DNA of 12,120 nucleotides, from assembly GCA_964448105.1 (NCBI GenBank), contig CAYUVK010000134.1, positions 1 through 12,120 on the forward strand. Direction: 5' to 3'. Below are positions 1 through 6,317 of the stretch, piece by piece. Position 1 is the stretch's first letter; the number at the start of each line of letters is the position of its first letter. The translations under genes and the position numbers were made by a program. The notes beneath the pieces were generated by a model, which did no database searches, had not been told where the DNA came from, and saw only the letters and a program-made list of their open reading frames with translations. The DNA is from CAVQBP01 sp964448105. GTDB lineage: Bacteria > Bacteroidota > Ignavibacteria > Ignavibacteriales > Ignavibacteriaceae.

Positions 1-1
1 A

Positions 2-346
2 CGCCCTAAATCTCAAATAAACTACCCGTTCGTTCCCGTACCTTTTTTAACTTCGGGAGAAAGAATCTTTAAAGATTCGATTAAAGTAGGAATCTCTTCC
101 ATTCAAGATTCGGTAAAGATTTATTATACAATAAATGGCAAAGATCCTAAGGTAATTAAAAATATTTATAATTCTCCAATTACTATTGATAAAACATCTG
201 AACTCAAAGCGGTATGCTATAAAGACGGTATATACAGCAAAGTTATGATTTCAAACTTTAATAAAATACCTGAAGGAATGAGTATCAAATTAAATACTGA
301 ATACAGTCATTCGTATACCGGCGGCGGACCTATGGGATTAATCGAC
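2..346 (+). CDS. Secreted glycoside hydrolase (probable GH20 beta-N-acetylhexosaminidase), C-terminal region, part 1
   Basis: This reading frame is open from the window edge to an N gap, so the catalytic domain and start lie outside the window. About 115 residues are visible. A stretch with the pattern KIYYTINGKDP, then YNSPITI and SELKAVCYKDG, resembles the chitobiase/hexosaminidase C-terminal beta-sandwich domain. It is followed by SYTGGGPMGLID, the usual entry to an F5/8C-like domain in Bacteroidota hexosaminidases. In known proteins this pair follows a GH20 catalytic barrel and removes terminal GlcNAc or GalNAc. It also follows some GH29 alpha-fucosidases, so the family is inferred from the tail and not shown. 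The protein is probably exported, but the N-terminus is not visible. The ROK repressor and GH94 gene downstream fit a sugar-utilisation locus. Confidence 0.62.
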
Positions 347-356
347 NNNNNNNNNN
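347..356. other. Assembly gap (10 N)
   Basis: Ten N bases interrupt the hydrolase gene. The left side reads in the frame starting at base 2 and the right side in the frame starting at base 358, so ten is not the true length. The protein pattern on both sides (…GLID | ADFHTDAWQGYEG…) looks continuous. In related proteins about four to six residues, often G-x-x-G-S, stand between these points, so the real gap is probably about 12-18 bases. Confidence 0.95.
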
Positions 357-357
357 A

Positions 358-735
358 GCGGATTTTCATACCGATGCATGGCAAGGATACGAAGGGGATG
401 ATCTCGATGCAGTTATTGATTTAGGTAAAATTAAAAAGATATCTTCAATTGGTGCATCATTTCTTCAAAATACCGGTTCATGGATCTTTTACCCGGCTGA
501 AATAGACTATTATATCTCAACCGACGGCAAGAATTTTACTAAGGTTTTTGAAACTAAAAATAAAGACGACATTAAACACAGTGGTGCCGGAATAAAAGTT
601 TTTAATAAAGATCTCAATGATGTAAGTGCAAGATACATAAAAGTGTATGCAAAAAATGTTGGTGTATGTCCTGATTGGCATGTAGCAGCAGGTGGTAAGG
701 CATGGCTTTTTGTAGATGAAATTTCTGTTAAATAA
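358..735 (+). CDS. Secreted glycoside hydrolase (probable GH20), part 2: C-terminal F5/8C domain
   Basis: The same gene continues after the gap for 125 residues to a TAA stop. The motifs WQGYEGDDLDAVIDLG, GASFLQNTGSWIFYPAEI, ISTDGKNF and the closing ARYIKVYAKN…WHVAAGGKAWLFVDEISVK are typical of the F5/8 type C (galactose-binding-like) domain that ends many Bacteroidota GH20 hexosaminidases. This domain is thought to bind carbohydrate or support the catalytic domain. No type IX sorting tail follows, so the enzyme may be periplasmic or anchored to the outer membrane, unlike the GH18-like protein downstream. A 66-base spacer separates it from the ROK gene, which could share a transcript with it. 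Confidence 0.68.
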   Translation, partial: ADFHTDAWQGYEGDDLDAVIDLGKIKKISSIGASFLQNTGSWIFYPAEIDYYISTDGKNFTKVFETKNKDDIKHSGAGIKVFNKDLNDVSARYIKVYAKNVGVCPDWHVAAGGKAWLFVDEISVK

Positions 736-801
736 TTGTATTAAAATCCAAAAAGTATTATTTCGCTAAATTCGCAAAAAAAATGGGAATTCTCTTATAT
801 A

Positions 802-1983
802 ATGCAAAGAAAAAAATTACTATCCTTTCATGCACGTGTAGTTAAAGACATTAATGAACGGGTAGTGCTAAAGCTTATCCAGGAACACGGAATTATATCA
901 AGTACGGAACTGGTCAATATAACCGGCATGCGTCCCTCAACAGTTTTTAACATTCTAAAAGAATTGTCTTCTAAATCATTCGTCTCCTTTTACGGTAAAG
1001 GTGAATCAACTAAAAAAGGGGGGAAGAAACCTTATGTTTGGACTTTAAATAAAGATTCCGCTTATGCAATTGGTCTGGACATTGAAGTTGGTGAAATTAG
1101 TGCTGTTGTGATTGATTTTAGCGGTGGGATAATTACTAAGGAAAATATTAAGGTCGAAACAAGTTCAAGTGCCGATGAGCTTGCAAAAAATATAATAAAA
1201 ATTGTAAATGGACTAATTACCTCAAATAATCTGGACGGAAATAAAATCTTGGGACTTGGGATAGCGATAGCCGGTATCGTAGATTATGGTAAAGGCATTG
1301 TTGCTATGTCAAGTGTTTTACGCGAAATGAATGTCCCTCTTCTTAAAAAATTAAGTAGTCTGCAATTTCCTATTTTGATAGAGAATAATGCAAACGCTGC
1401 CGCGCTGGGTTTAAAATGGACAGACAATAATAATAAATCAAAAAGAAACTACCTTACTATACTTGCAGAAATAGATAAAAACGTTAGCGGTTTAGGTATA
1501 GGCATAGTCATCAATCACGAGCTTTACCGTGGTGCTTCGTATTGCGCCGGTGAATTATATCCCCACCTGCCAACACTTACTGAAATCTTAACAACAATTC
1601 GTACAAAATTTATTGAAAGTGAAATTTTAAAAAACTATGTATCTTCTTTGGAATTAATTGATATCAATTTTTTAGTCGAAGCTGCAAAAAAAGGGGATAA
1701 AATAGCGAGGTCGGTTTTTTCGATAATAGGGCATTTTGTTGGTCAAACAATTGCTCCGGCTGTAGGACTGCTTAATCCGGATACATTGATAATAACCGGT
1801 GTTATTTCGGAAATCGAGGATGTTTTAATTGAGTCTGTGAGAAAAGAAATTGAAATGAGAGTTGTGTCAATGATTAGTGATTCCATAAATATAATAGCAG
1901 ATAAATATCATTTGTATTCCGTTGCAGTGGGAGCTGCTTCACTGGTTCTCGAGGATTTCTTCAGACTTCCAATTAATCGATAA
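802..1983 (+). CDS. ROK-family transcriptional repressor (NagC/XylR-like)
   Basis: The 393-residue protein fits the ROK repressor family in length and order. A winged helix-turn-helix occupies about residues 20-75 (IISSTELVNITGMRPSTVF, then the wing with GKGESTKKGGKKP), and a sugar-binding actin-like ROK domain runs from about residue 85. The ROK stretch LIENNANAAALG is at about 192-203, and GLGIAIAGIVD lies upstream of it. The zinc-binding CxCGxxGC cluster that normally follows GExGH is absent: after CAGELYPH (about 248-255) the sequence goes straight to LPTLTE, so this is unlikely to be an active sugar kinase. Such proteins usually repress catabolic genes until a sugar or sugar phosphate binds. 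It lies just upstream of the GH94 gene and two inverted repeats, its most likely targets. The ATG start has only a weak, distant GGGA. An in-frame stop at 742-744, with no ATG between it and 802, supports the start. Confidence 0.88.
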   Translation: MQRKKLLSFHARVVKDINERVVLKLIQEHGIISSTELVNITGMRPSTVFNILKELSSKSFVSFYGKGESTKKGGKKPYVWTLNKDSAYAIGLDIEVGEISAVVIDFSGGIITKENIKVETSSSADELAKNIIKIVNGLITSNNLDGNKILGLGIAIAGIVDYGKGIVAMSSVLREMNVPLLKKLSSLQFPILIENNANAAALGLKWTDNNNKSKRNYLTILAEIDKNVSGLGIGIVINHELYRGASYCAGELYPHLPTLTEILTTIRTKFIESEILKNYVSSLELIDINFLVEAAKKGDKIARSVFSIIGHFVGQTIAPAVGLLNPDTLIITGVISEIEDVLIESVRKEIEMRVVSMISDSINIIADKYHLYSVAVGAASLVLEDFFRLPINR

Positions 1984-2029
1984 ATAAGTTAAAAAAGATT
2001 ATTCCCAATCGATTTTACAAAGGATTTAC

Positions 2030-2131
2030 ATGTCAAAAATTCAAGAAAATTTTCTTAAATCAAAATCGAAAATTTTGTTAAGAAATAAACTATTAGTTGA
2101 AAAATTAAATTTGTTAAGCAATATTTATTGA
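2030..2131 (+). CDS. Possible 33-residue small protein or leader peptide (weak)
   Basis: A short reading frame begins at ATG 2030, five to six bases after AAAGGA, a better Shine-Dalgarno-like sequence than that of the ROK gene. It ends at TGA 2129-2131. The product would be rich in Lys, Leu and Asn (MSKIQENFLKSKSKILL…), which in AT-rich DNA is also what chance gives. It contains the inverted repeat at 2051-2085. I do not recognise it. It may simply be part of the non-coding region. Confidence 0.15.
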   Translation: MSKIQENFLKSKSKILLRNKLLVEKLNLLSNIY

Positions 2132-2145
2132 AAATTAAAATTCCA

Positions 2146-2176
2146 TTTGCTTTTTGGCAGAGGAAATTATATTTTG
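2146..2176 (+). promoter_or_regulatory. Candidate promoter for the GH94 gene
   Basis: TTTG at 2146-2149 is followed 18 bases later by TATATTTTG at 2168-2176. This is close to, but one base off, the Bacteroidota pattern (TTTG near -33 and TAnnTTTG near -7). TATATT also resembles a sigma-70 -10 box. Transcription would begin near 2183, just before the first inverted repeat, which would suit repression by a protein bound there. The match is imperfect in AT-rich DNA, so this is a suggestion only. Confidence 0.22.
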
Positions 2177-2190
2177 CATCGAGTTAATTT

Positions 2191-2217
2191 TAGATTAAAA
2201 TAAACAGTTTTAATCTA
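2191..2217. promoter_or_regulatory. Perfect 10-bp inverted repeat, candidate operator
   Basis: TAGATTAAAA (2191-2200) and its exact reverse complement TTTTAATCTA (2208-2217) flank the 7-base spacer TAAACAG. The 27-base size and two-fold symmetry suit a dimeric repressor, and the site lies 105 bases upstream of the GH94 start and downstream of the ROK gene. No T tract follows, so a rho-independent terminator is unlikely. That the ROK protein binds here is inferred. Confidence 0.45.
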
Positions 2218-2220
2218 CTT

Positions 2221-2256
2221 AATAATTTTCAGCATTAAAATTTCTGAAAAATTATT
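2221..2256. promoter_or_regulatory. Second inverted repeat, 12 bp with one bulge, candidate operator
   Basis: AATAATTTTCAG (2221-2232) pairs with CTGAAAAATTATT (2244-2256), complementary except for one extra A, around the 11-base spacer CATTAAAATTT. It begins three bases after the first inverted repeat and ends 66 bases before the GH94 ATG. Two consecutive symmetric sites suggest either paired repressor sites or alternative structures in the mRNA leader. Its right arm overlaps a copy of the ATTATTCCCAA repeat. Confidence 0.38.
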
Positions 2257-2322
2257 CCCAAACATCATTATAAATAATAAATGGTGGGTTGTTACGAATG
2301 AAATTTATAGTGGAGTTCATAG

Positions 2323-4746
2323 ATGGGATATGGTTACTTTTCTAAAAGCGGTAAAGAATTTATAATTACAAATGTAAAGACACCTACTCCATGGATTAAC
2401 TATATATATAACGAAAATTATTTTGCTACAATTTCCAATAACGGGGGAGGAATCAGCTATTATAAAAATCCACTTCACGGTAGAATCACAAGATATCGAA
2501 TAAACGATTTGCCTCCTGATCGTCCGGGGAAATATATCTATATCAAAGACATCGATAGTTCAGAGTTTTGGAGCTTGTCGTGGCAGCCTGTCGGAAAAAA
2601 ACCTGAAGCGTATAAAGTTATTCACGGTTTCGGTTATACGAAAATTGATGCCGAGCTATATGATATAAAATCTTCTGTTTTATATTTTGTACCCCAGGAC
2701 GATCAGAGGGAAATCTGGAAAGCTACTATAACAAATAATTCAAAAAACAAACGCAGACTATCTTTATTCGGATATATTGAATTTGCATTAGGACATGGGT
2801 TGATCGATATAATTAATCAATGCGATGACCAGCATTTTAACCGCGTATACTTCGACAAAAAATTAAATTCACTTTTTGCAACTAAAACTTATTGGATTAC
2901 ACAATCCAACGGAACCCAGCAGCAGGAAAACCAGGAATGGGATCAGTGGACATTCTTTACTGTAAATCAACCCGTTGTTAAGTATGAAACTTTAAGGGAA
3001 AGGTTTATAGGGTTGTACAGGAATGAAAATAATCCTGAAGCTGTTGAAACCGGAGATTTAACATGTCAAAATACTGATTATGGTAATGCTGTAGGTGTTT
3101 TACAGGTTGATATAGAATTAGAACCGGGAGAATCAAAAGATATAATTTTTTCACTAGGTGTTATACCTAAAACTGAATTTGAGCAGAATAAAGAGAAGGC
3201 TGCATCCCTTTATTCGGATACCAAATCTATTGATGACGCATTAAATAAAGTAAAAGAAAGCTGGGATAAATTTTTTAGCTATGCGGTAACTGAAACACCG
3301 GATCAGGAAGTAAACACTTTTATGAACTACTGGATTCAATACCAGGCTAAAGTTGCTTTCGATGTGGGAAGAGTTGCAAGTTTTTATTATTGGGGAATAA
3401 GCAGGGGGTTTGGTTTCAGGGATACTTCACAGGATATTATTGCAGTTACAATTTCATTACCTTCGAAAGCTTATGAACGTATAATGTTTTTAGCACGTCA
3501 GATGTTTTCTGATGGAAGGGCTTATCATCATTTTTATAATGACGGAAACGGTGAGCTTACAAAACACTGCGATGATCCATTATGGTTTATTCTTGCAGTG
3601 ACGGCATATATAATAGAAACAGGGAATTTTTCAATATTAGATCAAAAAGTCCCTTTTGTTGATAAACAAGAAGGAACTATTCTTGACCATTTGATAGCAG
3701 TAGTAAAGTTTGTTAATAGTAATCTGGCAAAACATAATTTACCAATTTTTGGCCGAGGAGATTGGAACGATACTCTCGATTATATTGGTGGGGATGACGG
3801 GGGTGAAAGTGTCTGGGGCGGTATGTTCTATGTTGCTATGCTGAACAGATTACTTGAATTGTTTGAAAATATTAAAGTTGACACGAAAAACATAATATTA
3901 TTAAGAGACAAAATTTGTGCAAGTATTGATGAATATTGCTGGGACGGTGAATGGTATATCAGGGCTTTTGGAGATAATGATAGAAAAATCGGTTCGAAAG
4001 ACAACAAATACGGAAAAATTTTTATTAATACTCAAAGCTGGCCGGTAATAGCCAATATGCCTGATAAAGCCAGGTTGATATCTTCTTTAAATAGTGTAAA
4101 ATCACATCTTGATTCCGAATTCGGACCGAAAATTTGTTCGCCTGCATTTAGAGAAATTGATCCTAATATCGGTTTAATTACCAGGTGTGCACCGGGCAAA
4201 AAAGAAAATGCAGCAGTATTCAATCATACAACTACCTGGTTAATACAGGCAGAGTGCATGATGGGCAGGGGTAACCAGGCGTTTGATTACTACAAAAAGC
4301 TTTTACCGAATAAAATTGATTCTGATGTTTATCATGCCGAACCATATGTGTATTCACAATATATTACAAGCGATGAGCACGATAGCGGCGGAAAAGCCAG
4401 CCATTCGTGGCAAACCGGCACTGCGGCATGGATGTACAGGATTGCTTTTGATTATATTTTGGGTATTAGGCCTACTTATAAAGGATTATTGATTGATCCG
4501 GTAATTCCATCTGTGTGGAAATCTTTTAAAGTGGAAAGAATTTTTAGGGGTACTAAATATATTATTGAGGTGGAAAATCCTTCCGGAATAGAACGCGGTT
4601 TAAAATTTATTTCAGTTGATGGCGATGAGATTGAAGGGAATATTCTTCCAGTATCCAAAAAGGAAGTCTGTAAAGTAAAAGTTATTATGGGAGAAGAATT
4701 GGTTGAAGATCTAAATCAGCAGTCAGGGCTCCTAAAATCTAATTAA
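2323..4746 (+). CDS. GH94 beta-glycoside phosphorylase (cellobiose/chitobiose phosphorylase family)
   Basis: The 807-residue protein has no signal peptide and should act in the cytoplasm, splitting a beta-linked disaccharide with inorganic phosphate into a sugar 1-phosphate and a free sugar, which saves ATP. The N-terminal beta-sandwich (about 1-280) opens with GYGYFSKSGKEFIIT…TPTPWINY and includes SNNGGG, RITRYR and WQPVGKKP. The (alpha/alpha)6 catalytic domain follows with GISRGFGFRDTSQDI and the DWND motif at 480-483, whose Asp480 is the expected general acid. His635 (FNHTTTW) and the QTGTAAW loop (697-703) match phosphate-site positions. A jelly-roll-like tail ends with GNILPV. Length matches the family. 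The start is fixed by an in-frame TAG directly before the ATG and by GGAG seven bases upstream. Substrate is not certain: DWNDTLDYIGGDDGGES differs from the cellobiose-type DWNDCLN. GH18/GH20 context would suit chitobiose, but cellobiose or cellobionic acid remain possible. Confidence 0.92.
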   Translation: MGYGYFSKSGKEFIITNVKTPTPWINYIYNENYFATISNNGGGISYYKNPLHGRITRYRINDLPPDRPGKYIYIKDIDSSEFWSLSWQPVGKKPEAYKVIHGFGYTKIDAELYDIKSSVLYFVPQDDQREIWKATITNNSKNKRRLSLFGYIEFALGHGLIDIINQCDDQHFNRVYFDKKLNSLFATKTYWITQSNGTQQQENQEWDQWTFFTVNQPVVKYETLRERFIGLYRNENNPEAVETGDLTCQNTDYGNAVGVLQVDIELEPGESKDIIFSLGVIPKTEFEQNKEKAASLYSDTKSIDDALNKVKESWDKFFSYAVTETPDQEVNTFMNYWIQYQAKVAFDVGRVASFYYWGISRGFGFRDTSQDIIAVTISLPSKAYERIMFLARQMFSDGRAYHHFYNDGNGELTKHCDDPLWFILAVTAYIIETGNFSILDQKVPFVDKQEGTILDHLIAVVKFVNSNLAKHNLPIFGRGDWNDTLDYIGGDDGGESVWGGMFYVAMLNRLLELFENIKVDTKNIILLRDKICASIDEYCWDGEWYIRAFGDNDRKIGSKDNKYGKIFINTQSWPVIANMPDKARLISSLNSVKSHLDSEFGPKICSPAFREIDPNIGLITRCAPGKKENAAVFNHTTTWLIQAECMMGRGNQAFDYYKKLLPNKIDSDVYHAEPYVYSQYITSDEHDSGGKASHSWQTGTAAWMYRIAFDYILGIRPTYKGLLIDPVIPSVWKSFKVERIFRGTKYIIEVENPSGIERGLKFISVDGDEIEGNILPVSKKEVCKVKVIMGEELVEDLNQQSGLLKSN

Positions 4747-4929
4747 TTATTTATTAAAGGCTTGGTTAAATCCAATGTTTTCACATGCTGGTTTTCCTGA
4801 ATATTTCCCTTCTAGATAGATATTTTCCTCTGCCTTTATAAGGAAGCTGTTAACAAATATTCAATTTATAGTAATAATAAGTTGAATTTTACTTTGAATT
4901 GAAACGGGAGACTCGCAAAAAAATAATTG

Positions 4930-6138
4930 ATGAAGATAAAAGAATTTGCAGAAATAGTTTTAGTGCTTGTATTTTTAGAACCAGTTACAAGTTCGGCTGT
5001 ACAAGCCCAAAATGGTAATCTACCGGATGCCGGGAATAATAAGGTAGCTTACTACGTTTTTGATTCCGGCGGACCCGACCATTTTCCGCTTACTAGTTTC
5101 ACAGATAATGCTAATATAGTAGTTATTTTTGAAGGGACATTGTGGGAACTAACTGATTCCACCCACTATTCTACCGGCTGGATGAGAAATGTTAAATATC
5201 ATTATTATAGTGAAATACTTCGAGATGTTATAATATTGCAGGCAAGGGGAGTAAAAATTTTAATGAATGTTGACGACAATCCTTCCTGGAGTACTTCAAC
5301 TCCTTTCACAACTTACGATGGAAAAAAATTATACTATCAGCAGTTTGCGGAATTCATCAAATCATGTGCAATTGATTCTTTGCATCTGGATGGGATTTCC
5401 CTCGATATTGAGCATAGAGCACAAGGCAATGCTAATTATAAATTACTGTTAAAAGAAATTGGTAAATATTTTGGACCTTTATCAGTTTACAGTGATTCAC
5501 AAATGTATATAGCTGCTATGATTAAAGGATACTGGGGAGAACCGGGTTTTGAAATAGGCAGATCTAAAGACATTATGGCTCACTTAAATTTTTTAATGGA
5601 TATGGCTTATTTTGATGCTAATTATGTCAACCGGTTCAATCAATGGGCTGATTCTATCGGAGCCTCAAAGACTATGATTGGAGTTCTAATTAATAATAAT
5701 GAACTAAATTTTGCATCAACTGTTGCAGCCTGGCAGCCTTCCCTGGGTCCAAAAGCAGGCATAATGGTGTATGCGGCGAACAATCTCAAATCGTATACTG
5801 ATTCAGTATTCGATGCTTTAGTAGTTCCCGTAACAGATGTGCAAGATGAAGGTGCTCATAAGAATGGAATTCTGCAAGAATTTACCCTTATGCAAAATTA
5901 TCCTAACCCGTTTAATCCAGCCACGGTCATAAGCTATGAATTGATTAAAGGTGGGCATGTTGAATTGAAGGTATATGATGCTCTCGGCAGGGAAATCAGT
6001 ACACTAGTCGATGGTTATATGCTTGCCGGTAGACACCGCGTGGATTTTAACGGGGCTCAACTGCCAAGCGGAATTTACTTTTACCGTCTGATAGCTGATG
6101 GCAGGACTGCTGTCAGGAAGATGGTTTTAATAAGATAG
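4930..6138 (+). CDS. Secreted GH18-like glycosidase (endo-beta-N-acetylglucosaminidase type) with T9SS type A sorting domain
   Basis: The 402-residue protein begins with a signal peptide (about 1-26, cleavage near VQA|Q). Its middle is a GH18-like TIM barrel: KVAYYVFDSGG strand, ARGVKILMNVDD, then LDGISLDIEH at 153-162, the DxxDxDxE motif. Asp159 and the catalytic Glu161 are present, but the second Asp is Ser157. Later strands carry MDMAYFDA and GIMVYAAN. The C-terminus (about 318-402), NYPNPFNPATVISYEL…LPSGIYFYRL…VRKMVLIR, is a type IX secretion sorting domain, so the protein should cross the outer membrane and be released or anchored outside. GH18 endoglycosidases use the substrate N-acetyl group to cut the GlcNAc-beta-1,4-GlcNAc bond in N-glycans or chitin. 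A polymer substrate outside the cell fits the receptors downstream. I prefer ATG 4930 over the adjacent TTG 4927. No good ribosome site is seen. The barrel is short, and exact specificity is unknown. Confidence 0.78.
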   Translation: MKIKEFAEIVLVLVFLEPVTSSAVQAQNGNLPDAGNNKVAYYVFDSGGPDHFPLTSFTDNANIVVIFEGTLWELTDSTHYSTGWMRNVKYHYYSEILRDVIILQARGVKILMNVDDNPSWSTSTPFTTYDGKKLYYQQFAEFIKSCAIDSLHLDGISLDIEHRAQGNANYKLLLKEIGKYFGPLSVYSDSQMYIAAMIKGYWGEPGFEIGRSKDIMAHLNFLMDMAYFDANYVNRFNQWADSIGASKTMIGVLINNNELNFASTVAAWQPSLGPKAGIMVYAANNLKSYTDSVFDALVVPVTDVQDEGAHKNGILQEFTLMQNYPNPFNPATVISYELIKGGHVELKVYDALGREISTLVDGYMLAGRHRVDFNGAQLPSGIYFYRLIADGRTAVRKMVLIR

Positions 6139-6317
6139 TAGTAGAAATCGAAATATTAAAGAAAGAAACATAGAATTTTAAAATCTCCAAGGAAAAAATA
6201 TCTATCGATTAAAGCATTCGTATTTGAATTTTGATATGCAGTAAAATGTTAAATCGGAAAAGTAGAAGGTATTCGTAAAAGTAAATTATTAATAAAAAGC
6301 TTTCCCTAGAGGTATTT

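Larger units (their letters stand above)
1998..2261 (+). repeat. Pair of ATTATTCCCAA direct repeats
   Basis: The same 11 bases occur at 1998-2008, just after the ROK stop, and at 2251-2261, at the end of the second inverted repeat. A partial inverse match (TGGGAAT, 784-790) lies before the ROK start. Two copies in one 339-base region with nothing obvious to explain them may be regulatory or chance in AT-rich DNA. Confidence 0.25.
1984..2322. other. 339-base AT-rich intergenic region between ROK gene and GH94 gene
   Basis: No recognisable gene lies here apart from the weak 33-codon frame at 2030. It is the longest non-coding stretch in the window and holds most of its candidate regulatory sequence: a possible promoter (2146-2176), two adjacent inverted repeats (2191-2217 and 2221-2256), a smaller inverted repeat TTTCTTAA/TTAAGAAA (2051-2058 and 2078-2085), and two copies of ATTATTCCCAA (1998-2008 and 2251-2261). 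I see no GC-rich hairpin with a T tract that would serve as a terminator for the ROK gene. Confidence 0.75.

Noticed and set aside
4032..4658. Several 60-70-residue frames on both strands inside the GH94 gene
   Set aside because: They overlap a long, well-supported phosphorylase frame, have no recognisable motifs and are ordinary shadow frames.
4801..4926. Possible promoter or terminator between the GH94 and GH18-like genes
   Set aside because: I saw only short imperfect repeats (TTCCT…AAGGAA, two TTGAATT copies) and no convincing hairpin plus T tract or promoter pair.
4927..4929. TTG directly before ATG as start of the GH18-like gene
   Set aside because: It would add one residue only. ATG at 4930 is the more usual start and gives a normal signal peptide.
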